Shown here: one piece after another, positions 54,297-63,925 of the stretch
Numbering within the stretch: position 1 is the stretch's first letter
Layout: each line of letters starts with the position of its first letter
Assembly: GCA_963823525.1 (NCBI GenBank)
Contig: CAWGLW010000006.1
Location: 868,001 to 932,000 of the forward strand
Reading direction: 5' to 3'
Source: CAWGLW01 sp963823525
GTDB taxonomy: Bacteria > Pseudomonadota > Gammaproteobacteria > Steroidobacterales > Steroidobacteraceae
Length of the DNA: 64,000 bases
Translations under genes and position numbers: made by a program
Notes under the pieces: generated by a model
Seen by the model: only the letters and a program-made list of their open reading frames with translations
Databases searched by the model: none
What the model was told of the DNA's origin: nothing

Positions 54297-55073
54297 TCAG
54301 GCGAGCAAACGTTGCTCGTGCAGTTTTTCATACAGTGGGCGGCAGCGCGCCTCGAACTCAGCCAGTCGGGCGGTCAGCGCGACTTCCGCCGCGGGTTCCC
54401 GGGCCTCGAACCCGGTTGAGGCCTCGACGCGCTGGTACCAGTGCTTCGCCCAGATGCCATCGGTATCGCGCGGGCCCGGTGGCCAGTGGAGCATGCGGCG
54501 AGAGAATGGTACGGCCAACGCCGCGCAAAGCCTGCGAAGCATGGGTTCGGGCGCGGCCAGCACATCGGCCGCGTCAACGATCGGCGGCACCCGTCCGGTC
54601 GTTGCTACCACGCGGTCATAAATTTCCACCTGCTGCGGAAGGCCCGTCTCCAGCAGATCGAAGTCGCCGAGTTTCTGCGCCAGAGAGGCCAGCATCGGCC
54701 GTGGGTCGCGGATCAGGAAAACATGGGTCATCTCGCCAAGCCAGTCGCGATCCATGCCGGGAAGCAGATGGTGCGCCATCTGCTTCTGATAGAAAATGCG
54801 CACACCCGCGGGCACCTCTGCCCGCAAGGACTGCAGTACGCACTGCCAGTCGCTCTCGTGATGCCTGAGAACGGCCTCCCGCCCGGGGTGCTCGAGGCCG
54901 GTCACCGCAAGGTAGTGAGCGTAGAACGGCTCGTCGACCACCACCGTATCCTCGCGGTTTTCCCAGGAGCGCATGAAGGCCGTGGAAATGTTACGCGGAC
55001 CCGACCAGACGGCGAGGCGCAGCACGCCATCATCAGCAAACAATGGCCTGCCCGGACGCACGGCGTCGCCCAT
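54297..55073 (-). CDS. Sulfotransferase-like P-loop protein
   Basis: 258 residues. The N-terminal WSGPRNISTAFMRSW is a 5'-phosphosulfate-loop-like motif, and THVFLIRDPRPMLASL matches the 3'-phosphate-binding region of PAPS sulfotransferases. The acceptor is unknown; the protein may have a non-sulfotransferase role, as many bacterial members are uncharacterised. Ten bases from the aminotransferase gene, and its start overlaps the methyltransferase stop by one base. The trio therefore looks like one transcription unit. Confidence 0.82.
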   Translation of the reverse strand: MGDAVRPGRPLFADDGVLRLAVWSGPRNISTAFMRSWENREDTVVVDEPFYAHYLAVTGLEHPGREAVLRHHESDWQCVLQSLRAEVPAGVRIFYQKQMAHHLLPGMDRDWLGEMTHVFLIRDPRPMLASLAQKLGDFDLLETGLPQQVEIYDRVVATTGRVPPIVDAADVLAAPEPMLRRLCAALAVPFSRRMLHWPPGPRDTDGIWAKHWYQRVEASTGFEAREPAAEVALTARLAEFEARCRPLYEKLHEQRLLA

Positions 55074-55858
55074 CAGCGCGGCTTCTCGAACCGGTAGAGG
55101 AATTGATCCGTCCTGCCGCGAATGGCGGGGTCGAAAACCAGCACGCTGTGGTCATCCTCCGGGTGCGACAGCACGTCGCTCTGACCGCTCAACCTGAATC
55201 CCGCGCTGATGAAGTCCTTCCGCACGACCGCCGGGTCGATCCGATGCAAAGCACCCACGACCTGGATCGGGTCACCGCCGCTGTTCGCGATATGGTCCTG
55301 GACCACGATCGCACCACCGGGTTTCAACGCCGCAAATAACTTGCCAAGCAGCCCGGCCGCGTCCGTGGGCGGCCAGGAGCCGTCGTCCGGACGCCAGTAC
55401 AGATCGTGATACGACATCACAAAAATCGCGAGGTCGAGGCTCTCCGGTGGAAGCTCCAGCGCCTCGATCGGTTTCGTAATCTGGCGGACATCTGACAGCC
55501 GGCCGCCCGCGTAACGCACAGCAATGTCCTTCTCGGCAAACTTTTCGTAGGGTGGATTGTTGTACGCAATCACCTGCCCCTTCACGCCGACCACTCGCGC
55601 AAGCAGTTCAGTGTAATAGCCACCAGCAGCGAAGACGTCGATGATGCGCATGCCCGGCCGCACACCACTGAATGCGAGAAAGTCCGAGGGCCGGCGCACC
55701 TCGTCCTGCTCGCGATCGGGCGCGAGCCGCTCCGGGCTGGCAAGCGCGGCGGCAATCCACGGGTCGGCCGGCCCGGCCGGTTCGTCCGCACGCGCCAACG
55801 CTGCGCCCGAGAGGCCCGCAAGGCAGGCCAGCACACTCAGGCATTTCGTACGAATCAT
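55073..55858 (-). CDS. Exported class I methyltransferase-like protein (second copy)
   Basis: 261 residues with a signal peptide (cleavage near ALA-RAD, residue 23). LAFSGVRPGMRIIDVFAAGGYYTELLARVVG is the SAM-binding-like motif I region and LDLAIFVMSYHDLYW the motif IV region. It is related in layout to the protein at 42424-43308 (same signal, same GMxIxxV motif, similar ending with SGQSDVLSHPEDD). GGAGG lies seven bases before ATG 55858. First gene of the three-gene minus-strand unit. Confidence 0.82.
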   Translation of the reverse strand: MIRTKCLSVLACLAGLSGAALARADEPAGPADPWIAAALASPERLAPDREQDEVRRPSDFLAFSGVRPGMRIIDVFAAGGYYTELLARVVGVKGQVIAYNNPPYEKFAEKDIAVRYAGGRLSDVRQITKPIEALELPPESLDLAIFVMSYHDLYWRPDDGSWPPTDAAGLLGKLFAALKPGGAIVVQDHIANSGGDPIQVVGALHRIDPAVVRKDFISAGFRLSGQSDVLSHPEDDHSVLVFDPAIRGRTDQFLYRFEKPR

Positions 55859-56098
55859 GTCACGTCCTCCGCGCTGGGAAGCGCGGGACGAGGATACCGC
55901 GTCACGCGCCGGGCGCCACCTCGAACGACGGCATGCGCGCGACTTCGGTGAGCCTGGTCGCTTCCCCATCGTCTTCCGCGGATTATTCGCCCGAGCATCA
56001 ACTGGGCTTCTCGTATAATGAGCCGGGTACCGGTTGCCCTGCGCCATCCAGAGAGGGCCGCCCGCAGGCGGGCAGCAGGCAGTCGAACCGTCCTAGCC

Positions 56099-56854
56099 AT
56101 GACTATTTCAACGCCGCCAACTGACCTGTACCGTGAGCCGCTCTGCCTGTTCCTTGACGTCGATGGGACGCTACTGGAACTGGCCGACACGCCCGATGGT
56201 GTCGAGGTCAGGCCGTCGCTTCGCTCACTGATGGACTCGGCGTCACGCGCCGTAGACGGCGCGCTTGCGCTGGTCAGTGGCCGCTCACTGCAACAATTGG
56301 ACCGGATTTTCTCACCCAGGCAATGGCCAGCCGCGGGGCTGCACGGTCTCGAACGACGGGACGCCTGCGGACGCATTCATCGGCCACACGGCTCACACCC
56401 GGACCTGTTAAGTCTCCGACCTCAGCTCGAAGCGCTGGCACGACGCGATCCCGGGCTGATCCTCGAAGACAAGGGCGGGACCTTCGCCCTGCATTTTCGG
56501 CAAGCACCGCAACTCGAACGCGAGTTGACCGATGAGATCGCTGCACTGGTCGAACGCCTCGGGCAGGACTACCACCTGCAACCGGGCTCGTTTGTGCTCG
56601 AACTGAAGCCATCCGGCGTGTCGAAGGCACATGCGATCGACGAATTTCTCGCCGAGCCCCCGTTTGCCGGTCGCCGCCCGCTGTTTGCCGGCGACGACCT
56701 GACGGACCTCGACGGATTCGCGGCCGTCGAGCGGCGGGGCGGTGTGTCCGTCTCGGTGGGCCAGCGCGTGAAAGGCATGATCGCATTGCCCGATCCGCGA
56801 GCGCTGCATCGGTTTCTGAAAGAACTCACCCAACCGCCGGAGGCGACGTCTTGA
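56099..56854 (+). CDS. otsB: Trehalose-6-phosphate phosphatase
   Basis: 251 residues, HAD-superfamily phosphatase. Motif I is LDVDGTLLEL, with the nucleophile and acid/base aspartates; the loop GDDLTDLDGF near the end is motif IV. It removes phosphate from trehalose-6-phosphate made by the otsA gene two genes downstream. The frame is open to 56018 but ATG 56099 gives the family N-terminus. Its stop overlaps the TTG start of the next gene. Confidence 0.93.
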   Translation: MTISTPPTDLYREPLCLFLDVDGTLLELADTPDGVEVRPSLRSLMDSASRAVDGALALVSGRSLQQLDRIFSPRQWPAAGLHGLERRDACGRIHRPHGSHPDLLSLRPQLEALARRDPGLILEDKGGTFALHFRQAPQLERELTDEIAALVERLGQDYHLQPGSFVLELKPSGVSKAHAIDEFLAEPPFAGRRPLFAGDDLTDLDGFAAVERRGGVSVSVGQRVKGMIALPDPRALHRFLKELTQPPEATS

Positions 56855-58650
56855 ATCACCTGCAGTCGAACCTGGATCTCGCCGTGATCGGCAACTGTGA
56901 AGTGGCCGCCCTGATCGACGACAAGGCGAGCGTGGTCTGGGCCTGCCTGCCCAGGCTCGATGGTGACCCGGTCTTCTGCTCGCTGCTGCGCGGCGAGCAG
57001 ACGGCAGAAACGTCGGGCCTGTTCGCGATCGACCTCAAGGACCAGGCATCAGTCAAACGGCAATACGTTCGCAACACGGCCGTGCTCGAGACGCGGCTGG
57101 AAGACCGCAGCGGCAACAGCGTCCGGGTGACGGACTTCTGCCCGCGGTTCCCGGCACGCGGGCGCATGCATCGACCCATGATGCTGATCCGGCTGCTCGA
57201 ACCCGTCGCCGGGCGACCCCTGGTCCGGGTGCGCCTGCGCCCAAATACCGCCTACGGCGCGCATCAGCCGGAACGCAGCACCGGGTCCCACCACCTGCGG
57301 TTCAGTGCGCCTGATCTGAGCTACCGCCTGACCACCGATGCGTCGGTCAGCGCAATCTGCAATGAGCAGTGGATGATTCTTGACCGTCCGCATGCGTTGA
57401 TCCTCGGTCCGGACCAGACAATCGAAGACGCCCCGCTGACGCTGGCTCTGCAGTTCCTCGAAGAAACCCGTCGCTACTGGCAAGGCTGGGTCCGCGGGCT
57501 CGCCACGCCGCCCGACTGGCAGGAGGCGGTTATCCGCGCAGCGATCACACTGAAGCTGTGCACCTACGAGGACACCGGCGCCGTGGTCGCCGCACTGACC
57601 ACCTCGATCCCGGAGCATGCGGGTAGCGGCCGCAACTGGGATTATCGCTACTGCTGGATACGCGACAGCTACTTCGTGGTCCAGGCGCTCAACCGGCTCG
57701 GCACGAGCCGGACCATGGAGGACTACCTCCACTACATTGACCAGATTGTCGCACGCAGCAACGGTGTGCGCCTGCAGCCGCTGTTCAGCATCAGTGGCGA
57801 GATCGAGGTACCGGAGCGCACGGCACCGGCCCTGCCGGGTTACCGTGCGATGGGACCCGTCCGGGTTGGCAATCACGCCTACCTGCAACGGCAGAATGAC
57901 GTCTATGGCGCCATCGTCCTGGCCGCAGCGCAGTTGTTTTTTGATGAACGCTTATCCAACCCCGGTGATGCCGTGTTGTTCGAACGGCTGCAGCGGTTCG
58001 GCGAACTGGCGGCACAGTCCTACGAAGAACCGGACGCGGGGCCCTGGGAGTTTCGCGGCCGCGAGCAGGCCCACACCTTCTCGGCCGTGATGTCCTGGGC
58101 CGGTTGCGACCGCCTCAGACGAATTGCCGCAAAGCTGGGCATGCCCGACCGGGAACGCTACTGGGGCGAGCTCGCGGCGAGCATGCACGAGCGGATCGTG
58201 CAGCGCGCCTGGAACGAAGAGCTCGGTGCCTTTGCTTCCAGTTTCGGCGGCTCCGATCTCGATGCAACCGCGCTGCTGATGCCGGACCTCGACTTTCTGC
58301 CGGGTGATGATCCGAAATGGGTTTCGACGCTGTCGGCCATCGAGCGCGATCTGAAGGAAGGCGACTGGCTCTACCGATATCGCCACCTTGACGACTTCGG
58401 CAAGCCAGCGACGGCGTTCACGATATGCGCGTTCTGGTATGTCAACGCACTCGCAGCGGCCGGGCGACGCGAGGAAGCCCGCGAGCACTTCCAGCGCCTG
58501 TTGAACTGCCGCAATTCGCTCGGCCTGCTTTCAGAGGACATCGAGCCGGTGACCTCCGAGCTCTGGGGTAACTTCCCGCAGACCTACTCCCTGGTCGGAA
58601 TCGTCAACTGCGCGGTGCGCCTCAGTCGCCAGTGGGAGGACATCCTGTGA
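56851..58650 (+). CDS. Glycoside hydrolase family 15 (glucoamylase/trehalase-like)
   Basis: 599 residues, cytoplasmic. A trehalase-like N-terminal domain (about 1-200) precedes the GH15 toroid with GSGRNWDYRYCWIRDSYF, FFDERL and FGKPATAFTICAFWYVNALA, typical of bacterial GH15 proteins placed between trehalose genes. It hydrolyses terminal alpha-glucosidic bonds, possibly trehalose itself or maltodextrins. Start codon is TTG 56851, overlapping the otsB stop (TTGA); its own stop overlaps the GTG of otsA. Such weak starts suggest translation by coupling. Confidence 0.88.
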   Translation: MNHLQSNLDLAVIGNCEVAALIDDKASVVWACLPRLDGDPVFCSLLRGEQTAETSGLFAIDLKDQASVKRQYVRNTAVLETRLEDRSGNSVRVTDFCPRFPARGRMHRPMMLIRLLEPVAGRPLVRVRLRPNTAYGAHQPERSTGSHHLRFSAPDLSYRLTTDASVSAICNEQWMILDRPHALILGPDQTIEDAPLTLALQFLEETRRYWQGWVRGLATPPDWQEAVIRAAITLKLCTYEDTGAVVAALTTSIPEHAGSGRNWDYRYCWIRDSYFVVQALNRLGTSRTMEDYLHYIDQIVARSNGVRLQPLFSISGEIEVPERTAPALPGYRAMGPVRVGNHAYLQRQNDVYGAIVLAAAQLFFDERLSNPGDAVLFERLQRFGELAAQSYEEPDAGPWEFRGREQAHTFSAVMSWAGCDRLRRIAAKLGMPDRERYWGELAASMHERIVQRAWNEELGAFASSFGGSDLDATALLMPDLDFLPGDDPKWVSTLSAIERDLKEGDWLYRYRHLDDFGKPATAFTICAFWYVNALAAAGRREEAREHFQRLLNCRNSLGLLSEDIEPVTSELWGNFPQTYSLVGIVNCAVRLSRQWEDIL

Positions 58651-60035
58651 GCCGCCTGGTCGCTGTCTCTAACCGCATTTCCGTCCCCCGCCGCGGCACC
58701 GCCCCGGGCGGGCTGGCGGTCGGCGTCCTCGCGGCGATGAAGGCGCGCGGCGGCCTCTGGTTCGGTTGGAGTGGTCACCTGGTCGACGGAGACCCGATGG
58801 ATCCCGAGCTGACGATGCGGGGCAACACAACCTACGCCACGATCGACCTGCGCGAGATAGACCACGAGCTCTATTACATGGGCTTCTGCAACGGCGCCTT
58901 GTGGCCGCTATTTCATTATTTTCTCGATGCGAGCCGGTATCGGGACGAGCAATACGAGGCCTACCAGCGCGTCAACCGGCAATTCGCCGAGAGCCTGCTG
59001 CCGCTGCTCGACCCAGAGGACATCGTCTGGATCCATGACTATCACCTGATTCCGCTGGCGCGCGAATTGCGTGCACGCGGCTGCAGACAGCCCATGGGCT
59101 TCTTCCTGCACATCCCGTTTCCACACGTCGAGGTACTGCGCGCCCTGCCTGTATACGGTGAACTGATGCGCGACATGATGCACTACGACGTGGTTGGCTT
59201 TCAGACACAGCGCGACCTGGACTCCTTCCGGTCGGCCGCTCAGGAGCTGTGGGGTGTCGATGCGATGGACACGGATAGTTGCGTGAATGCCGGAGAACGC
59301 CGGACCCGCGCAGGCGTCTACCCGATCGGCGTCGACGTCGATGGAATACAGCGTGAATCCATCGAGTCCCAGGAAAAAGCGGCCGTCAAGCGGGTCCGTG
59401 CCCTGGCTGGTGTTTTCGGTCGCTCGCGCGTAATCGGCGTGGATCGGCTGGACTACAGTAAGGGTCTGCTGGAACGCTTTGAAGCTTACGAACGCTTCCT
59501 GGAAACCTATCCAGAGAACCTGAACCGCGTGAGCTACCTTCAGATCGCCCCGCACAGCCGCGGCGACATTCGGGAATATGCCGAGATTCGCCAGCAGCTC
59601 GAACAGGCGTCAGGGCGAACCAACGGTCGCTTTGCCGACCTGGACTGGACGCCGATCCGTTACCTGAACCGGAATTTCCCGCACGATGTCCTGATGGGAC
59701 TCATGCGCCAGTCCCAGGCCTGCCTCGTGACACCCGTGCGTGACGGAATGAACCTCGTCGCCAAGGAATTTATCGCGGCCCAGGACGCGGCGGATCCCGG
59801 CATGCTGGTCCTGTCAACGCTGGCGGGCGCAGCCGCAGAACTCGGCTCCGCGCTGTTAGTGAACCCAAACGATATTCGCGGTGTCGCACACGCGATCCAG
59901 CAGGCGCTGATCATGCCAATCGGGGAGCGTCGCGAACGTCACCAGCAAATGCTGGCGACGCTGCGAGCCAACGACATCCACGTCTGGCACACGCGCTTTG
60001 TCGACGACCTGGTCTCCTTCGCTCACCAGCGGTGA
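58647..60035 (+). CDS. otsA: Trehalose-6-phosphate synthase
   Basis: 462 residues, GT20 retaining glucosyltransferase that joins UDP-glucose and glucose-6-phosphate. N-terminal SNRISVPRRGTAPGGLAVGVL, then VWIHDYHLIPLARELR, GVDRLDYSKGL, and CLVTPVRDGMNLVAKEF are the family's substrate-binding blocks. GTG 58647 overlaps the GH15 stop (GTGA), so all three genes of the trehalose unit are coupled. The 3' end overlaps a small convergent lipoprotein gene by 13 bp. Confidence 0.95.
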   Translation: MSRLVAVSNRISVPRRGTAPGGLAVGVLAAMKARGGLWFGWSGHLVDGDPMDPELTMRGNTTYATIDLREIDHELYYMGFCNGALWPLFHYFLDASRYRDEQYEAYQRVNRQFAESLLPLLDPEDIVWIHDYHLIPLARELRARGCRQPMGFFLHIPFPHVEVLRALPVYGELMRDMMHYDVVGFQTQRDLDSFRSAAQELWGVDAMDTDSCVNAGERRTRAGVYPIGVDVDGIQRESIESQEKAAVKRVRALAGVFGRSRVIGVDRLDYSKGLLERFEAYERFLETYPENLNRVSYLQIAPHSRGDIREYAEIRQQLEQASGRTNGRFADLDWTPIRYLNRNFPHDVLMGLMRQSQACLVTPVRDGMNLVAKEFIAAQDAADPGMLVLSTLAGAAAELGSALLVNPNDIRGVAHAIQQALIMPIGERRERHQQMLATLRANDIHVWHTRFVDDLVSFAHQR

Positions 60036-60184
60036 TTCGTGCTGGTCCCGACGTTGACGTAACCCCAGGGCGCGGGGATCGAGGCGCTCACGCCGACCCC
60101 CATGTTGCAGCCGCCTATCGCCAGCAGTGTGGCCAGCGCAGCGACGAGTGCGAACCGCTTCTTCATCCGGTCAGAAATATTCAT
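60023..60184 (-). CDS. Small lipoprotein
   Basis: 53 residues. KKRFALVAALATLLAIGGC is a lipoprotein signal with lipobox IGGC, leaving a mature peptide of about 28 residues after the Cys. Function unknown. AAAGGAG five bases before ATG 60184 supports expression. It lies just downstream of the VOC lipoprotein gene on the same strand. Confidence 0.7.
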   Translation of the reverse strand: MNISDRMKKRFALVAALATLLAIGGCNMGVGVSASIPAPWGYVNVGTSTNHRW

Positions 60185-60194
60185 GGTCACTCCT

Positions 60195-61064
60195 TTAACC
60201 GCGGTTCGTCTGCAGGGCGAGCACACCACCGGTGGGATCGCGGATCACGGCCACTGTGCCATTTCGAATCAGGGGGCTCTGAGGAATGAGCACCGTCCCG
60301 CCAAGCGTCGAGACGCGCTGCAGTGTCGCCTCGAGGTTACTTACGTTCACATACGGCAGCCAGTTCGGGGTCACACCGTCGACCGGGGTTTTCAGCACGC
60401 CGGCGCGAATCTCGTCGGACTTGAGCAGCAGATAAGGGGCCGCCGCCGAACCGTGTTGCGAAACCTCGAACCCGGCCAGTCCACCATAGAAACTCGCGGC
60501 AGCCGCCGGGTCTGATGCGAAGTAGTCAGTCCAGGCAAACGCTCCGTCCGTGCTCCTGCCGGCCAGCTGGTCGAGCGCGACGTGCGCGCGGGCCAGACCG
60601 ATCGGCGCACCCTGCGGGTCGATCGCCACACTGACCCGCCCGACCGCCACGTCCATGGGCTTGACGACCTGTCTGCCACCCGCCGCCTCGAGTTGCTCGA
60701 GCGCGCGATCGACATCGGCAACCGTCAGGTAGCTCAGCCACTGCACGTCACCGGTGCTGCCAGGCGGCAGCGCGGCAATGCCGCCGACATAGCGACCGCC
60801 GAGCTTCGCCACGAGGTAGGTCTGCCCGAGGGCCTGGACCTCTTCGAACTGCCAGCCCAGCAGGTCACCATAGAAACGACGGGCTGCCGCCGGGTCGTGT
60901 GTCACGAGGTCGTGCCAGACGAACCGGGCATCGGTGGCTGTTGCGGCTGCTGATTTATCTGCACCGCCGCCGGCAGTACTGCAGGCCGCCACGAGGCCCG
61001 CGGTCGCAAGTGCCGCGGCTGCCATTGCGGCCAGTCTCGATCCTTTCGTACTTGTCACAATCAC
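60195..61064 (-). CDS. Lipoprotein with two VOC (glyoxalase-like) domains
   Basis: 289 residues. Signal with lipobox LVAAC (Cys about 28), then two tandem vicinal-oxygen-chelate domains (about 45-160 and 165-289): FVWHDLVTHDPAAARRFYGDLLGW opens the first and FAWTDYFASDPAAAASFYGGL the second. Such bidomain VOC proteins bind a metal or small ligand; the activity is unknown. Being a lipoprotein is uncommon for VOC proteins and puts it in the envelope. Ten bases upstream of the small lipoprotein gene. Confidence 0.85.
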   Translation of the reverse strand: MIVTSTKGSRLAAMAAAALATAGLVAACSTAGGGADKSAAATATDARFVWHDLVTHDPAAARRFYGDLLGWQFEEVQALGQTYLVAKLGGRYVGGIAALPPGSTGDVQWLSYLTVADVDRALEQLEAAGGRQVVKPMDVAVGRVSVAIDPQGAPIGLARAHVALDQLAGRSTDGAFAWTDYFASDPAAAASFYGGLAGFEVSQHGSAAAPYLLLKSDEIRAGVLKTPVDGVTPNWLPYVNVSNLEATLQRVSTLGGTVLIPQSPLIRNGTVAVIRDPTGGVLALQTNRG

Positions 61065-61116
61065 AGGCCTCCAAATTAAATACGTCAGCTCAGCCGGGGA
61101 TGCTAACCCGACACCC

Positions 61117-61938
61117 TCAGGAAAACACGCGGTACATCATCCGCAGAGCCACGATGAGCAGAAACAGCCCGAACCCGGCCGACAGCGTGCGCCGGTTCAA
61201 GCGATGCGCCAGCGCAGCCCCCAACGGAGCGGCCAGCCACGTCGCCGGCGCGAGAAATGCGAACCCGGGCAGGCTGACATATCCGACGGTATACGGTGGG
61301 ACTGGCTCGGAAGGCCCCGAACTGAGCAGGTAACCGAGCGCTGCCGGGACACTGATGAACAGCCCGAGCAGGGCCGCGGTGCCAACCGCCTTGTGCACCG
61401 GCACGCCGCAGAGTGTCAGCGACGGAACACTCAGCGTACCGCCGCCGATGCCCATCATGGCTGACAGCCCGCCGATCGTGGCCGGCAGGATCGCCCCACG
61501 GAGCCCCCTCGGCAAAGAGGACCGCAGCACCACCCCATCGAGCGGCAGCACCATCTTTACAGCGACCAGCAAAGCCATCATGGCGAACACACCGGCCAGC
61601 ACGCGGCCCTGCAGTTGTGTTGCGAGCAAGGCGCCGGCCAGCGCGCCCAGGCCAATCGGTATTGCCCACTGCCTGACGATCGCGATGTCAACTGCGTCTC
61701 GGCGGGCATGTGATCGCGCAGAAGACACCGCAGTCGGCACGATGGTCGCCATGGAGGTGGCCACCGCGAGGTGCAACGCCACGGACGGTGATACGCCGGC
61801 CGCCTCCAACGCAAGGTCCAGCGCCGGCACCATGACGATGCCGCCGCCCACACCGAACAGGCCCGCGAGGATGCCGGCACCGATGCCTGCGGCGAGCAGC
61901 ATGGCAAGCATTGGCAGCCACTGCACGAGTGTGTCCAT
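61117..61938 (-). CDS. TauE/SafE family permease
   Basis: 273 residues with about eight membrane helices. Paired glycine-rich motifs AGLFGVGGGIVMVPAL and SAMMGIGGGTLSVPSLTL are the family signature. TauE/SafE proteins export sulfite, sulfoacetate or related organosulfur anions, or import sulfur compounds; substrate unknown. Start 61938 is chosen from the family N-terminus; the Shine-Dalgarno is weak and an earlier Met at 61977 is possible. Confidence 0.88.
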   Translation of the reverse strand: MDTLVQWLPMLAMLLAAGIGAGILAGLFGVGGGIVMVPALDLALEAAGVSPSVALHLAVATSMATIVPTAVSSARSHARRDAVDIAIVRQWAIPIGLGALAGALLATQLQGRVLAGVFAMMALLVAVKMVLPLDGVVLRSSLPRGLRGAILPATIGGLSAMMGIGGGTLSVPSLTLCGVPVHKAVGTAALLGLFISVPAALGYLLSSGPSEPVPPYTVGYVSLPGFAFLAPATWLAAPLGAALAHRLNRRTLSAGFGLFLLIVALRMMYRVFS

Positions 61939-62165
61939 CAGTCGTTTCGCCTGCCGTCCCGGGCGCAAGTCTCCCATCGGCAGCCCAGGGACTGCGTCGG
62001 AACGGCCAAACTGAAAACCATTCGCAAACCAGCGTTGCGCATATCGCCATTGCAATCGTGGAGAACCGATGGATCTTACCGGTATCCCGGCGGACGTGCC
62101 TCGACCGGATCACGCGGGTTTATAGTGAGTCGTGATTTCCTGAGTGAAACAGCAGGGGGATGGTC

Positions 62166-63920
62166 ATGTCGGAAATCTGTGGTGGTGCGGTGCTGGCGAG
62201 GATGCTCCAAGCCGAGGGTGTCGAGAAGGTTTTCGGTATCATCGACGGGACCTATTTCGGCTTCTATTCCAGCCTGCACAAGCTGGGTATCGAAATCGTT
62301 ACGCCACGTCACGAAACGTCGGCGGTGCACATGGCCGGCGCCTACGCACGGTTGACCGGCCGGCTCGGTGTGTGCATGGCCAGCAACGGCCCTGGCGTCG
62401 CGAACATGCTGCCCGGCCTGGCCGTCGAACAGGCCGAGGGCAATCGCGTGCTCGCGATAACCAGTTGCCGTCGACCGCAGATCGTCTACCCGGATCGCGG
62501 CGGGGCTTACCAGGCTTTCGACCAGGTGGGCGCCATCAGACACCTCGCGAAGTGGAGCCACGCCGTGGTGTCTTTCGAACGGGTGTCAGAACTCTGCAGA
62601 ACCGCCCTGCGTCATTGTTTCGAAGGACGCCCCGGCGTCGTCCACCTCGATGTGCCCGAGACAGTCATGAACGGCAAGGTGAAGGCCGATGTGCCGACCT
62701 GGCAGCCGCACGAGTATCGCCGCACGCAGCCGGTGCCACCGCTGCCGGAACAGGTTGAGCGCGCGGCTGAAATGCTGGTCGGCGCAGAGCAGCCGATCAT
62801 TCATGCCGGCAGTGGTGTCATTCATGCGATGGCTTTTGATGATCTACGTCGGGTGGCGGAGTTGCTGCACACGCCGGTGACGACCAGCTGGGCGGCCCGC
62901 GGCGTACTCCCCGAGACGTCGGAGCTGGCTTTCCCGATGGCGCAGATAAAGCTCAACAACACGATTCGAAACGATGCGGACCTCGTGCTGGTACTCGGTT
63001 CCCGGCTCGGCGAGACCGACTGGTGGGGCAAGGCTCCGAACTGGCGCGCGCCGTCTGAGCAGTCGATGATCCAGGTGGACATCGACGGACACAATCTCGG
63101 CGCGAACAAGCCAGCGACGCTGGCTATCCTGGCGGACCTCAAGTTGTTCCTGGCCGACCTGGCGCTGGCGATCGAAGCGCGCAGAAGCTCGATCAATATG
63201 GATACCCGACGCAGCAAAGTCGCGAAATACCGTGCGACGCTCAGAGCCGAGCGCGAGAAACTCGACGCGAAGCTGCAGGACATGGACGTGCCGATGAACC
63301 CGGCACACGTCGCTCATACCTGCCAGGAAGTCTTTCCCGAAGGCACAGTCCTCGTCGCGGACGGTGGAAACACGGCGATCTGGGCCATGTTCTTCCACGA
63401 AGTCCGCGTGCCGAACACGCTGCTGTCAACCTTCAAGTTCGGCATGCTGGGCGCAGGCGTCGGGCAGGCGCTGGGCGCTGCTCTGGCAAGACCCGGTCAG
63501 CCCGTCTGCTGCATCATCGGCGACGGCGCCATGGGTTTCCATCCGCAGGAGATCGAGACGGCCGTACGCAACCATCTGCAGGTGATTTATTTCGTGCTCT
63601 GCGACAAGGCCTGGGGCATGGTCAAGATGAATCAGCAGTTCGCGCTCAAGCCGATCAAGACGATGATCAGGAAATCGCTCGGCCCGGACGAGACGATCAA
63701 GACTGACCTGGGCGAAATCGAGTTCGACAAGCTTGCGCAGTCGATGGGCGCGCACGGTGAACGTGTCGGCGATCCGCGCGAATTGAGGCCGGCGATTGAA
63801 CGGGCGCTCGCCAGCGGAGGGCCGGCCGTCGTGCACGTGGACGTCGATCCGGTAAAGCACATGTGGGCCCCGGGTCTGATGCACTTCAAGGATATGCACC
63901 TGGAACCCAAGGGGAAGTGA
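62166..63920 (+). CDS. Thiamine diphosphate enzyme, acetolactate synthase-like
   Basis: 584 residues with the three-domain layout of the decarboxylase/acetolactate synthase group. The catalytic Glu is E50 in TPRHETSAVHMAGAYAR. The Mg-ThDP motif starts with GDGAMGFHPQE and ends in VLCDKAWG, where most relatives have NN; Asp in place of the second Asn can still bind Mg. The reaction is not assignable; no acetolactate small subunit is adjacent. GGGGG six bases before ATG 62166 decides the start over ATG 62160. It precedes a bile acid:sodium symporter-like gene. Confidence 0.85.
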   Translation: MSEICGGAVLARMLQAEGVEKVFGIIDGTYFGFYSSLHKLGIEIVTPRHETSAVHMAGAYARLTGRLGVCMASNGPGVANMLPGLAVEQAEGNRVLAITSCRRPQIVYPDRGGAYQAFDQVGAIRHLAKWSHAVVSFERVSELCRTALRHCFEGRPGVVHLDVPETVMNGKVKADVPTWQPHEYRRTQPVPPLPEQVERAAEMLVGAEQPIIHAGSGVIHAMAFDDLRRVAELLHTPVTTSWAARGVLPETSELAFPMAQIKLNNTIRNDADLVLVLGSRLGETDWWGKAPNWRAPSEQSMIQVDIDGHNLGANKPATLAILADLKLFLADLALAIEARRSSINMDTRRSKVAKYRATLRAEREKLDAKLQDMDVPMNPAHVAHTCQEVFPEGTVLVADGGNTAIWAMFFHEVRVPNTLLSTFKFGMLGAGVGQALGAALARPGQPVCCIIGDGAMGFHPQEIETAVRNHLQVIYFVLCDKAWGMVKMNQQFALKPIKTMIRKSLGPDETIKTDLGEIEFDKLAQSMGAHGERVGDPRELRPAIERALASGGPAVVHVDVDPVKHMWAPGLMHFKDMHLEPKGK

Positions 63921-63925
63921 ACCCG

